Assembly (NCBI GenBank): GCA_902500805.1
Contig: CABVSA010000004.1
Location: 1 to 64,000 of the forward strand
DNA: 64,000 nt
Direction: 5' to 3'
Origin: an uncultured Nitrospira sp.
Lineage (GTDB): Bacteria; Nitrospirota; Nitrospiria; Nitrospirales; Nitrospiraceae
The notes under the pieces were generated by a model, which was given only the letters and a program-made list of their open reading frames with translations, was not told where the DNA came from and did no database searches. Positions 31,823-40,170 of the stretch are shown one piece after another (position 1 is the stretch's first letter; every line of letters starts with the position of its first letter). A program made the position numbers and the translations under genes.

Positions 31823-32578
31823 CTACTTCAGCTCATAGCCATAGCGTTCGATGATTGCCTGCGCTTTCAGGCTACGAAGAAACTCCATGAGGGCTTTCGC
31901 AGCTGCATTATCGTTTCCCTTCGTCAGTAAGATGGCATCCTGTTTGATGGGCTCGTGTAGATGTTTTGGCACGTCCCAGCGACTGCCTGTCCCCTTGATC
32001 TTCGGGTCTAGCACCTGTGACAACGCGACAAACCCCAATTGCGCATTGCCGGACTCAATGAATCCCATGGTCTGTCCCAAGTTTTCCCCCATGACCATCC
32101 GAGGCTGTACGTTCTCCCAGACTCCCAGCTTTTGCATGGTCTGTATCGCAGCTACTCCATAGGGAGCTGTCTTGGGATTCGCGATGGCCAGATGTTTGAA
32201 GTGCTCGGAGCGGAGTGTCTGTTCTCCCTTCATGAGATCAGGATTGGGACTCCAGAGCACGAGACGGCCGATCGCATAGGTAAAGCGAGATTCCTTAACG
32301 CCCAATCCCTCGTCTTCCAAGAGTTTGGGCCGTTCTACATCGGCCGACAAGAACAGGTCGAAGGGCGCGCCGTTCTTAATTTGCGAATAAAAATTTCCGG
32401 ATGAACCAGCCGCGACTCGAAGTGTATGACCGGTCGCAGTCTCGAATGCAATCGCGATTTCACGGAACGGCGGAACAAAGTTGGCTGCAACGGCCACCAC
32501 TGCTTGCTCGGCAAATGCCGGTGCCACCGCCAGACTTGAGAACACACACAAGCACCATGCGAGGAGTCTCTGTATCAT
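31823..32578 (-). CDS. modA: Molybdate-binding periplasmic protein
   Basis: 251 residues with a signal peptide ending A-F-A-E. Family signatures are V-A-V-A-A-N-F-V-P-P-F-R-E-I, G-S-S-G-N-F-Y-S-Q-I and G-A-P-F-D-L-F-L-S-A-D, the oxyanion-binding loops of ModA, plus N-P-K-T-A-P-Y-G-V-A-A near 150. It lies 13 bases downstream of the porin-like gene, making the porin the first structural gene of the mod operon. Tungstate or other tetrahedral oxyanions are possible ligands too. Confidence 0.92.
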   Translation of the reverse strand: MIQRLLAWCLCVFSSLAVAPAFAEQAVVAVAANFVPPFREIAIAFETATGHTLRVAAGSSGNFYSQIKNGAPFDLFLSADVERPKLLEDEGLGVKESRFTYAIGRLVLWSPNPDLMKGEQTLRSEHFKHLAIANPKTAPYGVAAIQTMQKLGVWENVQPRMVMGENLGQTMGFIESGNAQLGFVALSQVLDPKIKGTGSRWDVPKHLHEPIKQDAILLTKGNDNAAAKALMEFLRSLKAQAIIERYGYELK

Positions 32579-32590
32579 GACTCATCCTTT

Positions 32591-34144
32591 CTAGATCCGG
32601 ACTCGAATCGCTGCATAAAAATAATCACTATCTTTGTTTCCACCGGCCGGCATTTGGGTCAGGATGGCGGAGCTATCGAAATACGAGCCTTTGAACCAGT
32701 GGACGTATCCCACATCGAAATCCAGGTTTGAGGTGACGGCCCATTGCGCTTGAAGCTCGACGTCATGCCCTAACGATGTGCCGGCGTTTCCGGTGGTATC
32801 CCGCAAACCGGAACTGCCGAAGAAATCTCTCTCCTGTGCCAGGTACCAGACACGATGCTTGACCATCAACGTCCAATTTGCCGTGGGGTTGAGGAAGAGG
32901 CGCCAACCTGGTGAGATCAGGTTCGTTCTGGCGAACGGTCCCCAGGTTCCGGTTGGTCCGTATTCCCACCGTCGAGCGCCGAACAAGCTGTCAAACCCTT
33001 CATCCTGGTTGTCGTCTGGCTGACGATCGCCGCTGGCATAGTCGAACTGAAACAGGAGTCGAGGGGTCCACGCCGTGTTGAAGGTATAGCCGAGTTCCAC
33101 ATGTTGAAGATAGGCGAAGTGGTCGGTGACGCCGCGACGACCGGTTTGCCACGCGGTCTCGATTTCATAATCCGGTTCCCCCGGCTTGGGGTCCTTATAC
33201 AGGCGGCCTCCGGCCGTCGAATAGGTCCGATGCGCAGTTCCGTTGGGGACTCGCTGATCGTTCAGGCCGAAATAAAAGGCATCCACTTGAAACCAGGGAA
33301 AATGTTTGCTCTCCAGATAGGTGCCCCAAAACAGGAGGTTGTGATATTGCTGATCCAGCCTCACGTCGTTCCGTACGACCGGTTGTGTCGCAAACGCCCG
33401 AATTCGCCAGGTATTTCCCTGCGAAAGTTGCCAGTGAAATCCATCGAACGAATTCACGGTGTTTCGGAATGCATTTCGTGCGATCAACCGTCGGCTTCCA
33501 AAGTCCATGGTCATGCGGCCGAAGTGAAGATCGGTGCGAAGTCCGGTTCCTAAGACGTTGTGCAGGGTTAAGGCCCCAACCAACTGTAAGACATCAAATT
33601 CATTGACGGTGGTCGTATCACGAAAATCTCCGGGGTCCTTATCCAAAAATGAACGCGAATCCTGTCCCTCGAACAAGAGTCGCAAAGGGCCGTCGCCGCC
33701 TAAGCCGACACGCATACGCGACCGTAAGGCGATCTGGGCGTCCGTCCGTCCGTTCCCGATCGCTTGGCTGGCTCGCCAGGGGTGGTCATAGGATTCGAAT
33801 CGAGTCCGGTTTTCGAATCCGAGATCCAGCCAGTCCGGTAGGCGGAGCAGAGACCGTTCGTAGTGAATCCAATCCATTTCTCGCCGTCGATTCAGGACTG
33901 CATCAGCCGGTTCGATCCAATTATTCCCGGTGCGATCAGTGGTTTTGAAATAGTCTTCATCGGTGATCACGTGCTTGTCGTGTATGAGCTTGAGCACCGG
34001 GTCTTCGGTGTTCTTAAACTCCCATTTCCCGTCTTTCTGAACCAGTTCGCCATACTCAACGGCCTGTACCGAGCCCGTTCCTGTCAGAAACAGCGCGGCG
34101 CTGAGGAGGTTGTAGAAAAGAATCCTGCTTATCAGGCGTGCCAT
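32591..34144 (-). CDS. Alginate-export-like outer-membrane channel in the mod operon
   Basis: 517 residues with a signal peptide ending V-Q-A-V. The body is rich in amphipathic strands (L-T-L-H-N-V-L-G-T-G-L-R-T-D-L-H-F-G), with typical AlgE-like features L-D-L-G-F-E-N-R-T-R-F-E-S-Y and L-F-E-G-Q-D-S-R-S-F, and ends F-Y-A-A-I-R-V-R-I. Proteins of this family form 18-stranded channels for anions. The gene starts within the end of the regulator gene and is followed after 13 bases by modA. That placement suggests a dedicated route for molybdate across the outer membrane; this is inference. Confidence 0.8.
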   Translation of the reverse strand: MARLISRILFYNLLSAALFLTGTGSVQAVEYGELVQKDGKWEFKNTEDPVLKLIHDKHVITDEDYFKTTDRTGNNWIEPADAVLNRRREMDWIHYERSLLRLPDWLDLGFENRTRFESYDHPWRASQAIGNGRTDAQIALRSRMRVGLGGDGPLRLLFEGQDSRSFLDKDPGDFRDTTTVNEFDVLQLVGALTLHNVLGTGLRTDLHFGRMTMDFGSRRLIARNAFRNTVNSFDGFHWQLSQGNTWRIRAFATQPVVRNDVRLDQQYHNLLFWGTYLESKHFPWFQVDAFYFGLNDQRVPNGTAHRTYSTAGGRLYKDPKPGEPDYEIETAWQTGRRGVTDHFAYLQHVELGYTFNTAWTPRLLFQFDYASGDRQPDDNQDEGFDSLFGARRWEYGPTGTWGPFARTNLISPGWRLFLNPTANWTLMVKHRVWYLAQERDFFGSSGLRDTTGNAGTSLGHDVELQAQWAVTSNLDFDVGYVHWFKGSYFDSSAILTQMPAGGNKDSDYFYAAIRVRI

Positions 34145-35310
34145 GCTCGGACCTTTCCGGTCTCACTGGTGTCGTAGCCGCCGAGCGCGGCAATCTCGTT
34201 GCGGAATGGGCGGCTCGTCAGCGTCTCAAAGAGGTGCGTGAGGGTCGGATGGGACTTGAGGTACGACTTCGGTACGACCAGGTCATACCGCGCTGTTTGG
34301 AGCGGCACGAAATCCAAGTTGAACTGTTGGGCAGCGGACCGGATGCCGATTCCCACTTCAGCTTGACGCTGTGCAATGGCTCGTGCGACGTCGACATGCG
34401 ACGATACAACACGGTCATACCCTCGAACTTGTGCTGGGTCTATTCCGGATGTCCGTAATCGTTGATCGAGCAGCAGTCTCGCTCCAGAACCCTCTTCGCG
34501 GTTCACGAGTGTCACCATTGGTTCTGTGAGATCGGCGGTTGAGCGAATGGACAAGGGATTCCCGGCGCGGACCAGCAATCCTTCTTCCCAGGTGGCAAAG
34601 GTCACCACCTCGTAACCTGATCCTTTCAGTGCTCGCCTGAGAAACGGCAGATTCGATTCGTTCGTCACCGGATCGAAGAGATGCATGCCGGCCACATGGA
34701 CTTCTCCACGTTGCAAGGATTGGAGGGCTGCCATGCTGCCCATCGTCCAGCCGACGACGGTGGTTCGGTCTTTGTGACGCCGCAAATGTTCGCCGATCAA
34801 GAAAATTGCCGGGTCACAGCCGGCCACGGAAATCTCTTGCTCGATGGCATCGCGATCCCGCGAGAGTGTCACATGGACCGTACTGCCAGACGGCGTCCTG
34901 TTTGTTTCGGTGACATAGCCGTCGGCAGGGACGGCAAAGGAGAGTTGTTCGCCCAAGTCCGTGACGGGCCGTACGATCGTGCGTTTTCCAACGGAGGAGA
35001 CCTTGACGCGCACCGGGTGACTGTTCGTCTCAGTTGAGGGGAGGTGGCCGATCAGCGTGCCTTCAATGATGTCTTCGGTTGGGACAAGGCTGAAGAGGTC
35101 TTCCACATGGCAGGCCAAGACCGAGGCCAACCGGAGGGCCACCGCCGTCGTCGGCAAGTAGAGGTTCGATTCGATAGCTGAGATGGCTTGCCGGGTTATG
35201 CCTGCTCGTGCAGCAAGATCACCCTGGGAGAGGCCTCGTTGTGTGCGAATCGCTTTGAGGCGATTGGAAAATGCCGACGCTGTGTCGAGTTGTTGCTCGT
35301 GAAGTTCCAT
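34132..35310 (-). CDS. XRE-family regulator with a molybdate-binding-like sensor domain
   Basis: 392 residues from the ATG at 35310. Helix-turn-helix residues 18-55 include L-S-Q-G-D-L-A-A-R-A-G-I-T-R-Q-A-I-S-A-I-E. The C-terminal part (about 170-380) is a periplasmic-binding-protein-like fold with G-C-D-P-A-I-F-L-I-G and E-E-G-S-G-A-R-L-L-L-D (PBP_like, PF12727 type). Such one-component regulators sense molybdate or tungstate and can replace ModE, which is not seen here. Its stop overlaps the porin start by 13 bases, making it the leading gene of the operon. The AT-rich palindromic region in front of it is the obvious binding target. Confidence 0.85.
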   Translation of the reverse strand: MELHEQQLDTASAFSNRLKAIRTQRGLSQGDLAARAGITRQAISAIESNLYLPTTAVALRLASVLACHVEDLFSLVPTEDIIEGTLIGHLPSTETNSHPVRVKVSSVGKRTIVRPVTDLGEQLSFAVPADGYVTETNRTPSGSTVHVTLSRDRDAIEQEISVAGCDPAIFLIGEHLRRHKDRTTVVGWTMGSMAALQSLQRGEVHVAGMHLFDPVTNESNLPFLRRALKGSGYEVVTFATWEEGLLVRAGNPLSIRSTADLTEPMVTLVNREEGSGARLLLDQRLRTSGIDPAQVRGYDRVVSSHVDVARAIAQRQAEVGIGIRSAAQQFNLDFVPLQTARYDLVVPKSYLKSHPTLTHLFETLTSRPFRNEIAALGGYDTSETGKVRAWHA

Positions 35311-35495
35311 GATCACTGATAGCAATAATAATTGCTCAATGTCAAATTCTAAAATAAATTATTACTATAACTAGTTATAAATAAACATTATTTTAAAATT
35401 TAAGTGACAATAAATAATTACTACTCAATTATGATCTAATTAGTGTAGTATGTGTGACACATTTCGGAGTAGTTGAAGAATGTGTGGAGGTTGCG
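35311..35495. promoter_or_regulatory. AT-rich divergent control region with multiple palindromes
   Basis: Between the regulator-porin-modABC operon (minus) and the ABC operon starting at 35496 (plus). Base composition falls to roughly one quarter GC. It contains TATAACTAGTTATA, a perfect 14-bp palindrome (35366-35379), ATTTTAAAAT (35390-35399), GCAAT/ATTGC around four bases (35322-35335) and repeated AATTA/TAATT steps. Such density suggests several operators for a dimeric regulator and overlapping divergent promoters. Exact -10/-35 boxes are ambiguous in this composition. Confidence 0.65.
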
Positions 35496-36464
35496 ATGAC
35501 CATGTATGCACGAACAGTTCTTTTCGGGCTCAGTTTGCTTTGTGTGGCCGTTCCTCCGGCCATAGCGGAGACCATCCGGGTCGGCCATTTCCCGAACGTG
35601 ACCCATGTGCAAGGTCTGGTTGCGCATCATCTCTCACGGACCGGACATGGATGGTTCGAGGAACGGCTGGGTAAAGACGTGAAGATTGAATGGTATGTCT
35701 ACAATGCCGGTCCGAGTGCCATCGAGGCGATCCTGGCCGGTTCGGTGGATCTGACCTATGTGGGGCCGAATCCCGCGTTGAACGCGTACGCGAAATCGAA
35801 CGGAGAGGAGATTCGACTCCTTGCTGGTGCTGCAGCAGGTGGTGCCGCGTTGGTTGTACAGTCGGATTCCAGCCTCAAACAGCCGGCAGATTTCCGTGGG
35901 AAAACTATCGCGACTCCACAGCTCGGCAATACCCAAGATATTGCCTGCCGCGCCTGGCTGGCCAACGGTGGATTGAAGATCACCCAGACCGGCGGAGAGG
36001 CCTTCATCGTTCCGACGCCGAATCCTGATCAAATCTCGTTGTTTCAACAGCGAAAGCTCGATGCGGTCTGGACGGTCGAGCCCTGGGTGTCCCGTCTTGA
36101 ACGGGAAGCCGGAGGCAAGGTGCTGCTCGAACAGTCGAAAGACAGCGTCACGGTGCTTGTGTCAGGGGTGAAATTTGTGAAGGGGAAGTCTGAATTGACG
36201 AAAAAGTTTGTCCAGGCTCACCGTGAACTCACGGACTGGATCCTCGCGCATCCCGAGGAGGCGAAGAAGATGGTCCTGGAAGAGTTATCGGTGGAAACAC
36301 AAGCCAAAGTTTCAGCGGAGTTGATTGCTCAGGCATGGAAACGGATCATGCTGCGCTCCGATGTCTCGATCGAGGAGTTTCAGCAGTTTGTGAGCAACGC
36401 GCAGCGTGCGGGGTTTATGCGCACGACGCCGGATTTGGCGCGACTCATTGAAAGGCTTCAGTGA
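35496..36464 (+). CDS. ABC transporter substrate-binding protein (sulfonate/nitrate/taurine type)
   Basis: 322 residues from the ATG at 35496, preceded by GTGGAGG. A signal peptide ends at A-I-A-E. The core is the SsuA/TauA/NrtA family: I-R-V-G-H-F-P-N-V-T-H near the N-terminus, Y-N-A-G-P-S-A-I-E-A-I-L-A-G-S-V-D, Y-V-G-P-N-P-A-L-N-A-Y and T-P-Q-L-G-N-T-Q-D-I-A. It should deliver a small anion to the permease encoded downstream. The ligand could be sulfonates, nitrate/nitrite or cyanate and cannot be chosen by eye. Its start is shared with the AT-rich control region of the mod operon. Confidence 0.85.
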   Translation: MTMYARTVLFGLSLLCVAVPPAIAETIRVGHFPNVTHVQGLVAHHLSRTGHGWFEERLGKDVKIEWYVYNAGPSAIEAILAGSVDLTYVGPNPALNAYAKSNGEEIRLLAGAAAGGAALVVQSDSSLKQPADFRGKTIATPQLGNTQDIACRAWLANGGLKITQTGGEAFIVPTPNPDQISLFQQRKLDAVWTVEPWVSRLEREAGGKVLLEQSKDSVTVLVSGVKFVKGKSELTKKFVQAHRELTDWILAHPEEAKKMVLEELSVETQAKVSAELIAQAWKRIMLRSDVSIEEFQQFVSNAQRAGFMRTTPDLARLIERLQ

Positions 36465-36465
36465 G

Positions 36466-37269
36466 ATGGAGAGTCAGGTTTCTGCTACGGATACTGTTCC
36501 AACGAAGCTGGTGCTCGAACATGTCTCAAAGTGGTTTCGGACCAGCTCACTGCATGTGCAGGCACTGGACGATGTCACCCTTCGCATCGCTGAAGGGGAG
36601 TTCGTGTGTTTGGTCGGTCCGAGCGGGTGCGGCAAATCGACCTTGTTGAACCTGATCGCGGGCCTCGATCGGGCGGATCGTGGGACTGTGCAAGCCGATG
36701 GCCAGACGATCAGCGGACCTGGACCGCATCGCTTGATGATGTTTCAGGAGGCGGCGCTGTTTCCCTGGCTCACGGTGCTGGGAAACGTCCTGTTCGGCCT
36801 GAAACTCGTCAAAGGGCTGAGTGCGTCGGAGCGTCGGGAAAAGGCCGAGTACTTTTTGGAACTCGTGGGTCTGAAGCGCTTCATGCATTCCAACGTGCAT
36901 GAGCTCTCAGGCGGCATGAGGCAGCGTGTGGCGCTCGCTCGATCGCTGGCGCCGAATCCCAGTGTGCTGTTGATGGATGAGCCGTTTGGCGCGCTGGACG
37001 CACTGACGCGGGAACAGCTCTATGGTGATATCCAGCGCATCTGGAGCCAGCACCGGAAAACGATTGTCTTCGTGACGCATAACGTGCGTGAAGCCGTGTG
37101 TCTGGGCGATCGAGTGATTCTGTTTTCACCCAATCCCGGGCGAATCAGAGAAGAATTCTCCATTCCGCTCCCTCGCCCGCGTGATATCAACAGCGTGGAC
37201 CTTGCTCGGTACTCCACGGAAATCACCCGTGTGCTGAAGGGCTACGTTCAAAATGAGGTTGCCGGATGA
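36466..37269 (+). CDS. ABC transporter ATP-binding protein (SsuB/TauB/NrtD type)
   Basis: 267 residues from the ATG at 36466, one base after the preceding stop; a longer frame to 36406 runs into the previous gene. Walker A is G-P-S-G-C-G-K-S-T at about 49-57, Q-loop M-F-Q-E-A-A-L-F-P-W-L, signature E-L-S-G-G-M-R-Q-R and Walker B V-L-L-M-D-E-P-F-G-A-L-D, followed by the H-loop F-V-T-H. The F-P-W-L motif after the Q-loop is typical for the nitrate/sulfonate/taurine group. It overlaps the permease start by four bases. Confidence 0.92.
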   Translation: MESQVSATDTVPTKLVLEHVSKWFRTSSLHVQALDDVTLRIAEGEFVCLVGPSGCGKSTLLNLIAGLDRADRGTVQADGQTISGPGPHRLMMFQEAALFPWLTVLGNVLFGLKLVKGLSASERREKAEYFLELVGLKRFMHSNVHELSGGMRQRVALARSLAPNPSVLLMDEPFGALDALTREQLYGDIQRIWSQHRKTIVFVTHNVREAVCLGDRVILFSPNPGRIREEFSIPLPRPRDINSVDLARYSTEITRVLKGYVQNEVAG

Positions 37270-38036
37270 TCGCTCGTTGGGCCATCGCGTCGCTCTTTTT
37301 TGCTTGTTTGATCGGTCTCTGGCAGCTTGCCGTCAACGCGCAGATTTGGTCACCGCTGCTCCTGCCGTCCCCGTCCAGTGTCTTCATTTACCTCTGGTCC
37401 GCTCTTGAAGATGGCACCCTGTGGGAGGCCACACTCGTGACGGTGCAGCGCCTTCTCATCGGATATGGGCTGGGCATTCTCATCGGCCTTCCATTAGGGC
37501 TTCTGACTGCGTCCTTCAGATGGTCTCAAGATACGATCGGCGTGCTTGCCTTGGGTCTTCAAACGCTTCCAAGTGTCTGCTGGGTTCCCCTGGCGCTGCT
37601 TTGGTTCGGGCAAACGGAATCTGCCATGCTGTTTGTTGTGGTGATGGGAACCTTGTGGTCGCTGATCATCGCCACGGATACCGGTGTGCGGACGATCCCA
37701 CCAATCTACAGCCGCGCTGCCCGTAGCATGGGATCGTCAGGCTTCCATACCTGGACTCATGTGATTCTCCCGGCGGCTCTTCCGTTTCTGTTGAGCGGCA
37801 TGAAGCAGGGCTGGGCCTTTGCCTGGCGATCGTTGATGGCCGCGGAAATTTATGTGACGATTCTGACGGGATTCGGCCTCGGGCATCTGTTACATTACGG
37901 ACGAGAGTTGAGCGCGATGGATCAGGTGATCGGGGTCATGCTGGTCATCGTCATGATCGGACTCGCGGTGGACAAAACGCTCTTCGCTCCGGTTGAACGA
38001 TTTCTGCATCGCCGATGGGGAACTGCGCGTGGGTAG
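37266..38036 (+). CDS. ABC transporter permease (SsuC/TauC/NrtB type)
   Basis: 256 residues, six predicted membrane segments. L-L-P-S-P-S-S-V near residue 35 is the classical start of this permease group, and the EAA-like loop is S-R-A-A-R-S-M-G-S-S-G-F-H-T-W-T-H-V-I-L-P near 152-172. It overlaps the ATPase gene by four bases and ends immediately before the following hypothetical gene, so all four genes form one coupled operon. The transporter imports a small anion, probably organosulfur or nitrogen related. Confidence 0.92.
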   Translation: MIARWAIASLFFACLIGLWQLAVNAQIWSPLLLPSPSSVFIYLWSALEDGTLWEATLVTVQRLLIGYGLGILIGLPLGLLTASFRWSQDTIGVLALGLQTLPSVCWVPLALLWFGQTESAMLFVVVMGTLWSLIIATDTGVRTIPPIYSRAARSMGSSGFHTWTHVILPAALPFLLSGMKQGWAFAWRSLMAAEIYVTILTGFGLGHLLHYGRELSAMDQVIGVMLVIVMIGLAVDKTLFAPVERFLHRRWGTARG

Positions 38037-39023
38037 ATGACCTCGCTGATGGTGTTCGTCAAAAAAGGCTGGATTCTTGACGCTGTGCTCTGGATTGTGC
38101 TGATCTTCTGTGTGCTCCCTGCACAGGCAGAGAGCGGGTCTGTAGCGAATACATCACTCGACGACATCCCTGCCTCGCCACTTCTCTACGTCTCGGACTA
38201 CATTTCCTTTGTCGGGCAAGACAGTCAGGGGAAAGTGGCCTTCGCGATCGACAACAGTCGCGGGCGAGATGGGGAGGCCTATCAAGCGCAACACTTTCTC
38301 GTCTTGCACGATGAGAACACCGGATGGGTGCGGCTTGACGGCAACAGCCGCTATGAGAACGCCGGGAAGGAGCTGAAGACGATCCCCGATTCGCCGTCCT
38401 TCCACTTTCAGGGCAGTCCTAAAACAGGCATGACCATTGTCGGTGAGAGCAATCGTCTCACATTGACGATCGATCCGATTTCACTGCGAACGAGCCGGCA
38501 GGATCATGGTGCAGTCATGTGGATGGGTTCAGCCCCTGCTGTCCTGACCTGGCGAGATCGAGTTGTTTCCGGACGGGTCGTCTATGAGCACCTTCTGATG
38601 CCGGACTTCAACCGTCTCACGCGCACCTATTGGGACCTCTGGAGCGGATACCAAGGATTCTATCTGAAAATCGGCACAGATGGTGATGTGTATGTCCACC
38701 GGCAGCACAGTGAGCGCCTTGCCCCATTGATGGGCGTCCTGGATGGATGGACGGCGTTTAGTGGTGTGACCGGGTCGATGAAGGATCTGAACATTGAGGT
38801 GATCGACCATGGACTGGCCCGAGGGTTTTTTCGCTGGCCGACCGCTTGGCGCGTCACGTGGACGGGGCCACAGGGGGCGGCTGTCCTGACTCTCACACAG
38901 GTATCGAGGACCGGTATCTGGAGCTGGGCGATCGGTGGGTTCTCGATGGTCGTGGTCGAAGGCGAGTTGGAGTATGGAGGGAAGAAACTTCCGGTGTATG
39001 GGCTTGCGGAACTGATCGTCTAA
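38037..39023 (+). CDS. Exported protein of unknown function in the ABC operon
   Basis: 328 residues beginning directly after the permease stop (TAG then ATG). A signal peptide ends at A-Q-A-E. The rest is predominantly beta: I-S-F-V-G-Q-D-S-Q-G-K-V-A-F-A-I-D-N near 50-67, W-M-G-S-A-P-A-V-L-T-W-R and a long W-containing C-terminal half. The alternation of strands and the D-N-x-R start weakly recall AttH/CrtC-like lipocalin-type folds, but I cannot confirm it. Its placement makes it a possible periplasmic enzyme that prepares or releases the transporter's substrate. Confidence 0.6.
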   Translation: MTSLMVFVKKGWILDAVLWIVLIFCVLPAQAESGSVANTSLDDIPASPLLYVSDYISFVGQDSQGKVAFAIDNSRGRDGEAYQAQHFLVLHDENTGWVRLDGNSRYENAGKELKTIPDSPSFHFQGSPKTGMTIVGESNRLTLTIDPISLRTSRQDHGAVMWMGSAPAVLTWRDRVVSGRVVYEHLLMPDFNRLTRTYWDLWSGYQGFYLKIGTDGDVYVHRQHSERLAPLMGVLDGWTAFSGVTGSMKDLNIEVIDHGLARGFFRWPTAWRVTWTGPQGAAVLTLTQVSRTGIWSWAIGGFSMVVVEGELEYGGKKLPVYGLAELIV

Positions 39024-39054
39024 CTGCCCTTGTCGGTATGAGGGGACCGCCTGA

Positions 39055-39621
39055 TCAATCCTGGTGCGACTGGTCTGTAGCGGGTCGAGCTGAAATCCGA
39101 TGTGTGAGTCCGCGAACGATCAGTAATACCACAAGGGTTGGAAGCCAAATCCACTGCATTTCGCTGGCGAGAATACGCAGCGCATCGGTACTGAAGAAGT
39201 TGCCGATGCCGATCGGAGAGACCGCGACCGGTCGAAATGGAAAGAAATATCGAGTGGGATCAAATGGAGAGAAGAAGGCGATGCCAAGCCCTCCGTCTGT
39301 CATCGCGTCGAGGACGCCATGTGATGCGGTGCAGAGAAAGAGATACAGCCCGATTCCTGTTTTTGTTGCCGGTGATTCTTGTCGATAGCCGAGAGCCACA
39401 AGCACGGCGCTAAGTAGGCCGGCAAAGAAGAGAGAGTGTGTCATGCCGCGATGACCCCAGAGGTCCCCATACTGAATGCCGAAAGCACATCCGATCACGT
39501 CGACATCCGGCGCAATCGAACAGATTGCACCGGTCAAGAGGAGGGGCCGCTTCATCGCCCGATGTGGTATGGCTTTGCCGAGTGCGAGGGCGACGAATGC
39601 GTGAGAGAAGGCTGAAGCCAT
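39055..39621 (-). CDS. YdjM-like membrane-bound metal-dependent hydrolase (DUF457)
   Basis: 188 residues with four or five membrane segments. Family motifs include A-F-S-H-A-F-V-A, S-I-A-P-D-V-D-V-I-G and W-G-H-R-G-M-T-H-S-L, in which His and Asp residues are thought to form a metal site, plus T-A-S-H-G-V-L-D-A. The family is membrane-embedded; some members are LexA-regulated in enterobacteria, but the substrate is not known. It converges with the exported protein gene, with only a short gap and no clear terminator. Confidence 0.8.
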   Translation of the reverse strand: MASAFSHAFVALALGKAIPHRAMKRPLLLTGAICSIAPDVDVIGCAFGIQYGDLWGHRGMTHSLFFAGLLSAVLVALGYRQESPATKTGIGLYLFLCTASHGVLDAMTDGGLGIAFFSPFDPTRYFFPFRPVAVSPIGIGNFFSTDALRILASEMQWIWLPTLVVLLIVRGLTHRISARPATDQSHQD

Positions 39622-39642
39622 CTTCTGCTTATAGACGGAACG

Positions 39643-40107
39643 TCATTGGCCGTTCTCAAAGCCTAGCTGTCGCCATGCCTCGTAGACAATGACCGCGACT
39701 GCGTTCGAAAGATTGAGGCTACGACTCTCTGGGCGCATGGGGAGACGAATCCGTCGTTCTGCTGAGAATGTGTCCAGTAAGTCGGTCGGGAGTCCACGGG
39801 TTTCTGGACCGAACAGAAAGGCATCATCTTGAGCATAGGCGATGCGATCATACCGTTGAGTATTCTTCGTCGAGACCGCAAAGAGGCGGCGATTGTTGAA
39901 TCGTTCGGCACACTCGGCCCAATTCGCATAGACGCTGAGGGTGGCGAACTCGTGATAGTCCAAGCCAGCTCGTAGCAACTGTTTATCGTCGAGAGAAAAC
40001 CCCAGGGGCTTCACCAGGTGTAGTCGCACGCCACTATTGGCGCAGAGGCGAATAATATTGCCGGTGTTCGGTGGAATTTCCGGTTGGTAGAGGATGACAT
40101 CGAACAT
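39643..40107 (-). CDS. trmL: tRNA (cytidine/uridine-34 2'-O)-methyltransferase
   Basis: 154 residues of the SPOUT fold. Motifs: N-T-G-N-I-I-R-L-C-A-N near the N-terminus, L-F-G-P-E-T-R-G-L-P at about 92-101 and I-R-L-P-M-R-P-E-S-R-S-L-N-L-S-N-A-V-A at the C-terminal knot that binds S-adenosylmethionine. It methylates the ribose of the wobble base in tRNA-Leu species. The length matches TrmL/YibK. It starts close to the galE end on the same strand. Confidence 0.93.
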   Translation of the reverse strand: MFDVILYQPEIPPNTGNIIRLCANSGVRLHLVKPLGFSLDDKQLLRAGLDYHEFATLSVYANWAECAERFNNRRLFAVSTKNTQRYDRIAYAQDDAFLFGPETRGLPTDLLDTFSAERRIRLPMRPESRSLNLSNAVAVIVYEAWRQLGFENGQ

Positions 40108-40170
40108 CGCAGAGGCAGTGTAGCACGGCGCCCACGCTCGGCACGACGACCGAGGTTCCCCAGGGGTAGT

